Positions 26,377 through 34,295 of a DNA stretch of 64,000 nucleotides are shown here, piece after piece; position 1 is the first letter of the stretch; each line of letters begins with the position of its first letter. The stretch is from Phycisphaeraceae bacterium. GTDB taxonomy: Bacteria; Planctomycetota; Phycisphaerae; Phycisphaerales; UBA1924. The notes under the pieces were generated by a model, which did not search any database, was not told where the DNA came from, and saw only the letters and a list, made by a program, of their open reading frames with translations. The translations under genes and the position numbers were made by a program. Where the stretch lies: contig CP054186.1 of assembly GCA_015200025.1 (NCBI GenBank), positions 248,001 through 312,000 of the forward strand. Direction: 5' to 3'.

Positions 26377-28274
26377 GCGACCTCCCTGGCGGCGTCACGG
26401 GCGGTGGGCGCGGGCGCCGCCGGCGCGATCGAGCCGGCGGTCAGGGTGGGCGGCGACGCCATCGCGCCGGGCTCGTCGTCCATCTGGGTGACGCGGAGGA
26501 TCTCTTCGAGGCTGGTGCGCCCGGCGAGGGCGATCAGGACGCCTTCTTCGCGGAGTGTGAGCCCCCCGTCGCGTCGCATCTGGGCGCGGATCTCGTGCGA
26601 GGGGGCGGCGTGGTGCACCATGCGCCGGATGGCGGGGGTGACCTCCATGACCTCGTAGACGCCCGCGCGGCCCTGGAACCCGCTGTCGTGGCACTGCCGG
26701 CACCCGGTGCCGCGGCGGAAGGGCTGCCCGGACTTGTCGAGGAGCCCCGCGTCGGCGAGGGCCTGCTCGCTGGGGTAGTACTTGGTGGAGCAGCCCGGGC
26801 AGATGGTGCGGGCGAGGCGCTGGGCGACGACGCCGTTGAGGGCGGCGGACATGAGGTAGGGCTCGATGCCCATGTCGGCGAGTCGCGCGACGGCGCCGGG
26901 GGCGTCGTTGGTGTGGAGGGTGGCCAGGACGAGGTGGCCGGTGAGGGCGGCCTGGACGCCGACGCGGGCGGTCTCGCCGTCGCGGATCTCCCCGACCATG
27001 ATGACGTCGGGGTCCTGGCGGAGGATGGAACGCAGGGCGCGGGCGAAGGACATGCCCACGGCCTCGTGGACCTGGATCTGGTTGACCATGTCGAGCTGGT
27101 ACTCGACGGGGTCCTCGACGGTGACGATGTTGACCTCGGGCCCGCGGAGGAGGTCGAGGGCGGAGTAGAGGGTGGTGGTCTTGCCCGATCCGGTGGGCCC
27201 GGTGACCAGGGCCATCCCGTGGGGCTGATCGAGGACCCGGCGGAAGGAGGTGAGGGCCTCGGCGCGGAAGCCCAGGTCCTCCATGCGGACGCGGAGGTTG
27301 GCCTTGTCGAGGATGCGGACGACGACCTTCTCGCCCAGGAGCGTGGGGATGCTCGAGACGCGGAGGTCGATCTCGCGGCCTTCGGCGACGATGCGGACGC
27401 GGCCCTCCTGCGGGAGACGCTTCTCGCCGATGTCCATGCGCCCGATGACCTTGACGCGGGAGACGATGGCGGCGTGCATCCCCGGCGGGGGCTTCATGAG
27501 GTCGCGGAGGACGCCGTCGATGCGGTAGCGGACGCGGGTGCCGCGTTTGTCGGGCTCGATGTGGATGTCGGAGGCCTTGTCCTTGACGGCGGTGAGGAAC
27601 GCGACGTTGACGAGGTTGACGATCGGGCTGCCGGCGACGGCGTGGTCGAGGTCGGTGGCGGGGCCCTCGTCGACGGACTCGTTCTCGACGACGGCGACGT
27701 TGGACTCGGAGAGGCTCGCGAGGAAGGAGTCGACGTCGACGTTGCCCCCGGCGTACTTCTTGATGAACTCGACGATGTTGGCCTCGAGGGCCAGCACGGG
27801 CCTGACGCGGAGGCCCGTGAGCTGACGGAGGCGGTCGATGGCGGGGAGGCTCTGGGGCTCGGCCATGGCGACGGTGAGGTCGTCGTGGCGCCGGAAGAGC
27901 GGGATGGCCTTGAGGCGGAGGGCCTCATCCTCCCCGACGAGCTTGAGCAGGGACGGGTCGCAGAGCCCGTGGCGGATCTGGCACCCCTTGACGCCCAGGG
28001 TGGAGGCGAGGGTCCGGACCAGGACGCCCGGGGTGACGACGCCCTGGCGGACGAGCACCTCGCCGAGCATGAGGCTGGTTTTTTTCTGCTCGGCGAGGGC
28101 GGCGTTGAGCTGGTCGGCGGTGATGAGCCCGGCGCTGACGAGGACGTCGCCCACGCGGGGGGGCGGGGCGTTGTGGCGCGGGGCCTGAGCGGTGCCGAAG
28201 GGTGAATCGGGCGTGGGCGCGGGACTCCCGGGAGGGGTGGTCGTCGGGGGGATATGGCCCGTCGGCTCGGTCAC
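26373..28274 (-). CDS. pilB: assembly ATPase PilB/GspE with MshEN-type N-terminus
   Basis: 633 residues. Two copies of a 24-residue pattern open the protein (VGDVLVSAGLITADQLNAAL and LGEVLVRQGVVTPGVLVRTL, about residues 40-90), which is the MshEN fold that can bind cyclic di-GMP. The C-terminal ATPase has Walker A GPTGSGKTTTLYSAL, the Asp box IVTVEDPVEYQ, Walker B ILRQDPDVIMVGEIRDGET and the His box TGHLVLATLHTNDAPG. A zinc-binding tetracysteine (CPGC...CRQC) follows, as in GspE and PilB. It powers pilin or pseudopilin polymerisation. No PilT is encoded nearby. Confidence 0.95.
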   Translation of the reverse strand: MTEPTGHIPPTTTPPGSPAPTPDSPFGTAQAPRHNAPPPRVGDVLVSAGLITADQLNAALAEQKKTSLMLGEVLVRQGVVTPGVLVRTLASTLGVKGCQIRHGLCDPSLLKLVGEDEALRLKAIPLFRRHDDLTVAMAEPQSLPAIDRLRQLTGLRVRPVLALEANIVEFIKKYAGGNVDVDSFLASLSESNVAVVENESVDEGPATDLDHAVAGSPIVNLVNVAFLTAVKDKASDIHIEPDKRGTRVRYRIDGVLRDLMKPPPGMHAAIVSRVKVIGRMDIGEKRLPQEGRVRIVAEGREIDLRVSSIPTLLGEKVVVRILDKANLRVRMEDLGFRAEALTSFRRVLDQPHGMALVTGPTGSGKTTTLYSALDLLRGPEVNIVTVEDPVEYQLDMVNQIQVHEAVGMSFARALRSILRQDPDVIMVGEIRDGETARVGVQAALTGHLVLATLHTNDAPGAVARLADMGIEPYLMSAALNGVVAQRLARTICPGCSTKYYPSEQALADAGLLDKSGQPFRRGTGCRQCHDSGFQGRAGVYEVMEVTPAIRRMVHHAAPSHEIRAQMRRDGGLTLREEGVLIALAGRTSLEEILRVTQMDDEPGAMASPPTLTAGSIAPAAPAPTARDAAREVA

Positions 28275-28606
28275 AGGAAACTCCGGACGCCGGCGTTGAC
28301 GTCGGCGAAGTGCTCGAAGAGTGGCGAGGTGTCGGTGAGGTCGAAGACCTCGCGGAGGGTGTCGTTGGCGCCGCAGAGGCGGAGGACACCCCCGCGCTGC
28401 GAGAGGGTCTCGCTGATCTCGGCGAGGGTTTCGAGCCCGCGGCTGTCGAGGTAGGGGACGGCGGAGGCGTCGATGACGAAGCGGCCGAGGCTCCGTGTCA
28501 TGACGTCGTCGACGGCGGCCTTGAACTGCTCGGCGTCCCCGAGGACGAGCGGCCCCTGGGGTCTGACGACGGTGACGGCGCCCTCTCGACGCTCTTCGAT
28601 ATTCAC
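28271..28606 (-). CDS. STAS-domain protein (anti-sigma factor antagonist type)
   Basis: 111 residues from a GTG at 28606 with GGAGGA seven bases before it. The single STAS domain has VRPQGPLVLGDAEQFKAAV and RFVIDASAVPYLDSRGLETL, in which the Ser of LDSRGL is the position phosphorylated in SpoIIAA/RsbV. In partner switching a kinase phosphorylates this Ser and a SpoIIE-type phosphatase removes the phosphate. It overlaps pilB by four bases and follows the histidine kinase by 13 bases, placing a regulator inside the pilus operon. A SpoIIE-type phosphatase gene lies at 32633-33961. Confidence 0.9.
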   Translation of the reverse strand: MNIEERREGAVTVVRPQGPLVLGDAEQFKAAVDDVMTRSLGRFVIDASAVPYLDSRGLETLAEISETLSQRGGVLRLCGANDTLREVFDLTDTSPLFEHFADVNAGVRSFL

Positions 28607-28619
28607 GCGTGGTCCTCCG

Positions 28620-30491
28620 TCAGGCCGCCGCGGGGAGGCTGATGGTGAAGGTGCTTCCCTTGTCGGGCTGGCTTTTGAGGGTGATATCGCCCCCGTGGAG
28701 GCGGACGACCTGCCGGGCGAGGGCGAGCCCCAGGCCCGAGCCGGTGATGCCCGAGACACGCCCGTCCTTGGCGCGGTAGAACTTCTCGAAGATGAGTTCG
28801 GCCTCGTCGGGCTTGACGCCGATCCCGTTGTCCGAGACATCGACGACGACGGTCTCGGCGGGCGTGCCCGGGTCCTTGACGTCGAGTTTGACGGCGACCT
28901 TCCCGCCGGCGGGGGTGTACTTGAGGGCGTTGCCGACGACGTTGTGGAGGGCGAGGACGAGCTTGTCGCGGTCCCCGTGGAGGACGGGCATCTTGGGGGG
29001 GAGGTCGAAGGTCAGGGCGATGTCTTTGTCCTTGGCGAGCACCCCGAAATCGGCCTCGAGCTCCTCGAAGACGGTCTGGAAGCGGACGTCGTCCTCGCGG
29101 AGGCGGAAGGCGCCGGCCTCGATCTCCGAGACGCTCAGCATGTCGCCCACGATGCGCTCGAGCCGGCGCGATTCCTGGTTGATGACGTTGATGGCCCTCT
29201 GGCGTGCGGCCTCGTCGGCGGCGTCGGCCTCCAAGAGCGACTCGGCGTAGAGGCGGATGTTGGTCAGCGGGGTGCGCAGCTCGTGCGAGGCCTGGGCGAC
29301 GAAGGCGTTGCGGGCGCTGTCGGCCTCGCGCTGCTGGGTCACGTCCTCGATCACCGCGAGCCCGAACGCCCCGCCCGCCCGGCGGAGGGGCCGGATGCTC
29401 ACGCGGATGACCGCGTCGACCCGCCCGGGCCTGGACTCCCGCTTGACCTCCGCCACGACGCGCTGCTTGAGTTGCCCGGCGCCGAGGTGCTCGAGGGCGG
29501 TCTTGATGGCGGGGTCGGGGAAGCACGAGGCCAGGTCGGCGCCGGCGGCTTTCTCACGCGGAACCCCCATGAGCACGCACGCGGCCCCGTTGGCCTGGTG
29601 GACCTTCCCGGACTCGTCGAGGACGACCACGCCCTGCCAGAGCGCATCGAGGACGCCGGCGTCGAGCGAATCGGGGCCCGGCCTCGCGTCGATCGCGCCG
29701 GCGGTCGAACCCGCGGGCCGGCTCTGCGCGGCTTCTCGCTCGTCGATCACGGCGTTCCAGGCCTGGGCTTCGGGGCCCATGGCGGGGTCGACGCGGAGGG
29801 CCTCGGGGGCGGGTTCGCCCGCGTGCCAGGCCTTGAGAGCCTCCGCGACGGCGCACACGCCGCGGAGTTTGCGGCGGAGGGTCCGGTAGGTCATCCAGAG
29901 CCCGCCCAGGCCCAGGACGCCGACCACGCCGAACCCGGCGGCGGATTCATGCCCCGTCCAGGTGGGATACTCGATGGGGAGGGCGACCTCGATCAGGGCG
30001 GTGCCGCGGCCGGGGATCTCGAGCGTGCGTGCGACGATCACCTGGCCGCCCTCGGCGCGGACGCCGGGGTCTGGGGCGGGGGCGGCGGGAGGCCACGGGC
30101 GGTCGTCGAGGGTGCGGACTTCGACGGCCAGGGGGTCGCGGTCGGCGAGCACTCCAAGCCCGTGGACGCTCAGCCGGCAGCGGGTGAGCCCGATGGTCGC
30201 GGAGCCCTCGGAGATGGACCGCCGTGCGGCGGCGAGGTCGCCGCGGGCGAGGGCCTGCTCGGCGGCGTCGCCCAGGAGCGTGGCGGCGAGGACAACCTCG
30301 CGGGAGCGTTCGGACTGGACGAGGGCGCGGGTGGTGGCGATGCCCCACCAGGCGGCGCCGATGAGCGTGGCGACCAGGAGCGACGCGAGGACGACCCCGG
30401 CGGGCGCGATGATGCGCTCGCCGCGGGGCAGGCCGCGACGGACGCCCGCGAGCACGGCGCGTGGGTCGTTCTGGGTTCTCGGTCCATCCAC
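28620..30491 (-). CDS. membrane-bound sensor histidine kinase with PAS domain
   Basis: 623 residues from GTG at 30491 with AGGAG about eight bases upstream. Membrane segments at about residues 28-52 and 185-205 bracket an external sensor; a PAS domain (about 275-385) follows. The HisKA box is QASHELRTPLTNIRLY (about 400-415). The ATPase half has N box LHNVVGNALKYTP, G1 DNGIGV, F-box FEKFYRAKDGR and G2 GSGLGLAL. No receiver domain or partner regulator is adjacent on this strand. Being first in the pilus operon, it may respond to surface or envelope signals. Confidence 0.93.
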   Translation of the reverse strand: MDGPRTQNDPRAVLAGVRRGLPRGERIIAPAGVVLASLLVATLIGAAWWGIATTRALVQSERSREVVLAATLLGDAAEQALARGDLAAARRSISEGSATIGLTRCRLSVHGLGVLADRDPLAVEVRTLDDRPWPPAAPAPDPGVRAEGGQVIVARTLEIPGRGTALIEVALPIEYPTWTGHESAAGFGVVGVLGLGGLWMTYRTLRRKLRGVCAVAEALKAWHAGEPAPEALRVDPAMGPEAQAWNAVIDEREAAQSRPAGSTAGAIDARPGPDSLDAGVLDALWQGVVVLDESGKVHQANGAACVLMGVPREKAAGADLASCFPDPAIKTALEHLGAGQLKQRVVAEVKRESRPGRVDAVIRVSIRPLRRAGGAFGLAVIEDVTQQREADSARNAFVAQASHELRTPLTNIRLYAESLLEADAADEAARQRAINVINQESRRLERIVGDMLSVSEIEAGAFRLREDDVRFQTVFEELEADFGVLAKDKDIALTFDLPPKMPVLHGDRDKLVLALHNVVGNALKYTPAGGKVAVKLDVKDPGTPAETVVVDVSDNGIGVKPDEAELIFEKFYRAKDGRVSGITGSGLGLALARQVVRLHGGDITLKSQPDKGSTFTISLPAAA

Positions 30492-30498
30492 GGGTGGG

Positions 30499-30521
30499 CT
30501 CCTCCCCGGGCGTACCCGGGG
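30499..30521 (-). promoter_or_regulatory. hairpin abutting the Shine-Dalgarno of the histidine kinase gene
   Basis: CCCCGGG and CCCGGGG (30504-30510 and 30515-30521) form a seven-pair stem with loop CGTA/TACG. On the minus strand it ends inside the AGGAGG (30505-30499) that serves the GTG at 30491, so folding could limit initiation of the operon's first gene. Confidence 0.35.
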
Positions 30522-30660
30522 CTTTCGTATGGAGGATCGGCCAACGGGGGATGTTCTTGAGGGTCGGGCCGCTGAATCTCGGGTGTCAACGGTGATAACG
30601 CGCGGGTGGACCGTGAGGCGAGGAGGGCGTGAGCGGTCGGCGTCCGGGCCCCGGGGCGCG

Positions 30661-30688
30661 AAAGAAACGCCGCTCGGTGGAGCGGCGT
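30661..30688 (-). terminator. intrinsic terminator after the glutamate dehydrogenase gene
   Basis: On the minus strand ACGCCGCT and AGCGGCGT (30688-30681 and 30674-30667) pair around CCACCG and are followed by TTCTTT. It lies about 43 bases after the dehydrogenase stop and separates that gene from the downstream pilus operon. Confidence 0.75.
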
Positions 30689-30730
30689 GCGTGTCCGGCG
30701 TGGGTTATCTCGGGGTCCGGGCGGCGAGGG

Positions 30731-32065
30731 TCAGGGGAAGATGCCGCGGGAGCCGTAGACCTTGGCGAGGTTTTCGAGGGCGGCGACGTAGGCGGCGGTG
30801 CGCATGTCGCACTCGTAGCGCTGGCGGGCGAGCTTGGTGCGGCGGGCGGCCATGACCATGTGCTGGTTGAGCTTCTTGTCGACCTCTTCGATGTCCCAGG
30901 AGGTGCAGGTTTTGTTCTGTACCCACTCGAAGTAGGAGACGGTGACGCCGCCGGCGTTGCAGAGGATGGCGGGGAGGATCTCGATGCCCCGTTCGAGGAG
31001 GACGCGTTCGCCGGCGGGGGTGGTCGGGGCGTTGGCGCCCTCGGCGACGACCTTGCAGTTGAGCCACCCGGCCTGGGTCTCCTGGATCATCTGCTCGAGG
31101 GCGCAGGGGCAGAAGACGTCGACCTGGGTTTTGTAGAACTCTTCGTTGGAGATGGGGGTGGCGTCCTTGAAGCCGGCGACCCCGCCGTTCTTGGCGACGT
31201 ACTCGGCGAGGGCGTGGGCGTTGATGCCCTGGTCGTTGCGGATGGCCCCGGTGTGGTCGCAGACGGTGACGAGCTTGGCGCCCAGGTCGTGGAAGATCTT
31301 GCCGGTCCAGGACCCGACGTTCCCGTAGCCCAGGACGCTGAACCTCATGCCCTTGACGGAGATGCCCAGCTCGGGGAGCATCTCGACGCAGACGTCGACG
31401 AGGCCCTGGCCGGTGGCCTTCTCGCGCCCGAGGGACCCGCCGATCTCGACGGGTTTCCCGGTGACGACGGCCATGCCGTTTCGGCCGGAGCCGGCGTTGA
31501 TCTCGGAGTAGGTGTCGGCCATCCAGGCCATGACCTGGGCGTTGGTGTTGACGTCGGGTGCGGGGATGTCGTAATCGGGCCCGATGTCGTGGGCGATGGC
31601 GCTGGTGAAGCGACGGGTGACGCGTTCGATCTCGCCGATGGAGAGTTTGCGGGGGTCGCACTTGACGCCGCCCTTGCCCCCGCCGAAGGGGACGCGGACG
31701 AGCGAGCACTTCATGGTCATGAGGAAGGCGAGGCTCTTGACGTCGTCGAGGTGGACGTCGGGGTGGTATCGGATGCCGCCCTTGTAGGGGCCGATGGCGT
31801 TGTTGTGCTGGACGCGGTAGCCCTTGAAGAGGCGGTGGTGCCCGTCGTCCATGCGGACGGGGAAGTTGACCATGATCTCGTTCTTGGGCTGGGCGAGGAT
31901 GATTTGGACGCGGTGCGGGAGGTTCATGAGGTCCGCGGCGTGGAGCATGCACCCGACGGTCTGGCGGTAGAGGTTGTTGGGGTCGGTCTGGAACCCGAGC
32001 TCGTCGTAGATGGGGTGATTGAAGTCGGCTTTGGGGGCGTTCTTGGCCTTGGTCATCGTGGTCAT
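30731..32065 (-). CDS. gdhA: glutamate dehydrogenase (Glu/Leu/Phe/Val family)
   Basis: 444 residues. Catalyses reversible oxidative deamination of glutamate to 2-oxoglutarate and ammonia. The substrate domain has GYRVQHNNAIGPYKGGIRYHP and the catalytic lysine loop PFGGGKGGVKCDPR (about residues 118-131). The nucleotide-binding domain starts with VLGYGNVGSWTGK (about 235-247). CNAGGVTVSYFEWVQN near residue 385 is the family's C-terminal marker. An Asp after the glycine loop (VTVCDHTG) leaves NAD rather than NADP preference possible. A -10-like TACCAT (32131-32126) gives a leader of about 55 bases. Confidence 0.95.
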   Translation of the reverse strand: MTTMTKAKNAPKADFNHPIYDELGFQTDPNNLYRQTVGCMLHAADLMNLPHRVQIILAQPKNEIMVNFPVRMDDGHHRLFKGYRVQHNNAIGPYKGGIRYHPDVHLDDVKSLAFLMTMKCSLVRVPFGGGKGGVKCDPRKLSIGEIERVTRRFTSAIAHDIGPDYDIPAPDVNTNAQVMAWMADTYSEINAGSGRNGMAVVTGKPVEIGGSLGREKATGQGLVDVCVEMLPELGISVKGMRFSVLGYGNVGSWTGKIFHDLGAKLVTVCDHTGAIRNDQGINAHALAEYVAKNGGVAGFKDATPISNEEFYKTQVDVFCPCALEQMIQETQAGWLNCKVVAEGANAPTTPAGERVLLERGIEILPAILCNAGGVTVSYFEWVQNKTCTSWDIEEVDKKLNQHMVMAARRTKLARQRYECDMRTAAYVAALENLAKVYGSRGIFP

Positions 32066-32234
32066 TGGGGGGGTCTCGGATCGCTGGGGTGGGAGACGCC
32101 GGAAACCTCGCCCGGCGTGGGCTGCATGGTATCCTCGCCCGAACCGGGGTGGCGTCGCCGCGGGGTGGTCGGGCCCGCCGGGTCCGGGTCATCCCGGGCC
32201 CCGCCCGGGGCGGGCGGTGGGCCAAGAATCGGGC

Positions 32235-32636
32235 ATGCTCGTGTACCTCGCCGGCGATCTTTTCTGGGGGACTCGGATCAAGTCGGCGGCGGAGGATCTG
32301 GGGATCCCGTGCCGGCCGGTGCGGACGCCCGAGATGCTCGAGGCGAGGCTGGCGGACTCGCCGGTCAAGGCGGCCTTGCTCGACCTCGACGCGGGGGAGG
32401 TCGCGCTCGGCATGATCGCCCGGCTCCGCGGGCCCGGGACGGGCGAGTCTGGTCGGCGTGTCCGGGTCGTGGCGTTCGGGCCCCACGTGGCGAAGGACCT
32501 GTTCCAGCGTGCGCGGGACGCGGGAGCGGACGAGGTTCTGACGCGGGGGGCGATCGAGCACCGGCTGGGAGAGGTGTTGTTGCAGCTGTGCCCGCCGGGG
32601 GGCGTGCCGGGCGGGAACGCCGGGGGTGTGGCATGA
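32235..32636 (+). CDS. pseudo-receiver (CheY-like fold lacking catalytic residues)
   Basis: 133 residues with an alternating alpha/beta pattern of a receiver: LVYLAGDLFWG, AALLDLDAGEVALGMI, RVRVVAFGPHV and DEVLTRGAIE match beta-1, beta-3, beta-4 and beta-5 regions. The first acidic pair is missing, and the beta-5 Lys-Pro is replaced by TRG, so phosphorylation is unlikely. The gene overlaps the phosphatase gene by four bases (ATGA), so its product probably binds or regulates that phosphatase. ATG at 32235 has no Shine-Dalgarno. Confidence 0.75.
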   Translation: MLVYLAGDLFWGTRIKSAAEDLGIPCRPVRTPEMLEARLADSPVKAALLDLDAGEVALGMIARLRGPGTGESGRRVRVVAFGPHVAKDLFQRARDAGADEVLTRGAIEHRLGEVLLQLCPPGGVPGGNAGGVA

Positions 32637-33961
32637 GCGCGACGCTGGGCATCCGGGCGACGATGGCGGAGGTCGTCGCGATGACGCGGGAGATCTCGAG
32701 CATCCGCGACCCTCAGGAGCTGGTGCGGGTGTACGCGTCGCGGGTGAGGCGGATCTCGCCGACGGACGCGACGATCTCGGTCAGCCGGCGGGGGCTGACG
32801 TACCCCGCGTTCCGGGTGACTCGCGACACGAGGTGGCCCGAGGCGGTCAACCCGTGGAAGGAGCCCGGGCGGCTGGTGACGTACGCGGGCGGGATCATCG
32901 CGGAATGGCTCTACGGGAACGAGCCGGTGATCGCGCAGAACCTCGAAATCCCCGAGGGCGACCCCGCGCGGGCGATCCTCGGCGGGTTCGGCTCGGCGCT
33001 CGCGATCCCGCAGTTCGACGGGGGCGAGGCGCTCAACATGGTCATCTCGCTCAAGAACGAGCCCGGCGGGATCGACGAGGCGCAGGCCCCGTTCATGGTG
33101 TGGATGGCGAACCTGTTCGGGCGGGCGACGGGGAACCTCGTGCTGGCGGAGCGGCTCCGCGAGGCCAACGAGGTGATCGAGCGGGAGCTGCGCGTGGTGG
33201 CGGACCTGCAGCGGTCGCTGCTCCCGGCGCAGATGCCGCTGGTGGAGGGGGTTCAGTTCGCGGATTATTACGAGCCGTCGCGGTACGCGGGGGGCGATTA
33301 CTACGACGTGCTGCCGTTGGGCGGGGGCCGGCTGGGGCTGCTGATCGCGGACGTGAGCGGGCACGGGACGCCGGCGGCGGTGATGATGGCGATGACGCAG
33401 ACGCTGACGCACGCCTCGCCCGGGCGTCAGGATGATCCGGCGGGGATGCTGGGGTACCTCAACGAACAACTGACCGGGGCGTACGAGCGCACCGGGGCGG
33501 GGTTCGTGACGGCGTTTTACGGGGTGCTGGACCCGACGACGGGGCGGCTGACCTATTCGTCGGCGGGCCACAACCCGCCCCGCCTCCGGACGCACGACGC
33601 GCGGGTTGTGGCGTTGGACGAGGCGAGGGATCTGCCGCTGGGGATCGACCCTTCGACGCGGTTCGAGAACTCGACGCTGAGCCTCGGGCGTGGCGATTCG
33701 GTCGTGCTCTACACCGACGGGATCACCGAAGCGAAGAACCCCCAGGGACACCTGTTCGGCGAGGACCGGCTCGACGACGTGATCGCCCGGCGGGGCGGCG
33801 TGCCCAGCGACGCGGTGCCGGGGGTCCTCGGCGCGCTCTCTTCGTTCACCGCGGGCCACCCGGCCGACGACGACCGGACGCTCCTGGCGTTCACACTCAC
33901 CCCCACCACCCCCACCACCCCCACCACCCCCCCCCCCACCACCACCACCCCGGCTACATGA
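32633..33961 (+). CDS. GAF-SpoIIE-type PP2C serine phosphatase
   Basis: 442 residues. About 15-180 resemble a GAF sensor; a helix containing REANEVIERELRVVADLQRSLLP links it to the PP2C domain. The metal-binding motifs are complete: YAGGDYYDVL, IADVSGHGTPAA, SSAGHNPP, VVLYTDGITEA and PADDDRTLLAF. Such RsbU/SpoIIE enzymes dephosphorylate STAS proteins in partner-switching. The last 20 or so residues are only Thr and Pro, encoded by a near-perfect CCCACCACC repeat. The most obvious STAS target in the window is at 28271-28606. Confidence 0.92.
   Translation: MSATLGIRATMAEVVAMTREISSIRDPQELVRVYASRVRRISPTDATISVSRRGLTYPAFRVTRDTRWPEAVNPWKEPGRLVTYAGGIIAEWLYGNEPVIAQNLEIPEGDPARAILGGFGSALAIPQFDGGEALNMVISLKNEPGGIDEAQAPFMVWMANLFGRATGNLVLAERLREANEVIERELRVVADLQRSLLPAQMPLVEGVQFADYYEPSRYAGGDYYDVLPLGGGRLGLLIADVSGHGTPAAVMMAMTQTLTHASPGRQDDPAGMLGYLNEQLTGAYERTGAGFVTAFYGVLDPTTGRLTYSSAGHNPPRLRTHDARVVALDEARDLPLGIDPSTRFENSTLSLGRGDSVVLYTDGITEAKNPQGHLFGEDRLDDVIARRGGVPSDAVPGVLGALSSFTAGHPADDDRTLLAFTLTPTTPTTPTTPPPTTTTPAT
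33900..33951 (+). repeat. C-rich tandem repeat at the end of the phosphatase gene
   Basis: About five copies of a CCCACCACC-type unit plus a C run, encoding a Thr-Pro tail. Such tracts are prone to polymerase slippage, which here would alter only the last residues or the stop codon. Confidence 0.7.
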
Positions 33962-34295
33962 CCCTTGGCGCGGGCTCCCCACGGCCCAGACCAATCAGGG
34001 TTGTGGCCTCAGCGATGCCGATCGGCAAGGGTCGGGCACGTGGTTCAGGACCTGGGGTGGGCGGGGAGGGGGGAAGGGGTTGGTGGGGGGTCGTCCGGTG
34101 GGTGTCGGGGCCCCTAGAATCTTGAATCGGAGGGCTGGCCGATTCCGCGGTATCTCGCGTGTCGCGAGGCGGAGAACACGGTTCCCAACCGCCCCGAAGG
34201 GGCAACCCCGTCCGGCGTGCGAGCCTGGCGGGTATCGGTGCCGACGACGCACGCCCCAGCCCGGCGTGGCGGGCGGGGCATCCGGAAGGTTCTGC
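33962..34295 (+). promoter_or_regulatory. leader and promoter region of ribosomal protein S1
   Basis: A -10-like TAGAAT at 34115-34120 would give a leader of about 170 bases, long enough for autogenous control, which S1 exerts in other bacteria. GGAAGG at 34283-34288 is the Shine-Dalgarno. The first 120 bases after the phosphatase stop contain no clear terminator, and no small gene is supported. Confidence 0.45.

Noticed and set aside
30584..30589. Perfect minus-strand TTGACA upstream of the histidine kinase gene
   Set aside because: No acceptable -10 hexamer lies 16-18 bases downstream.
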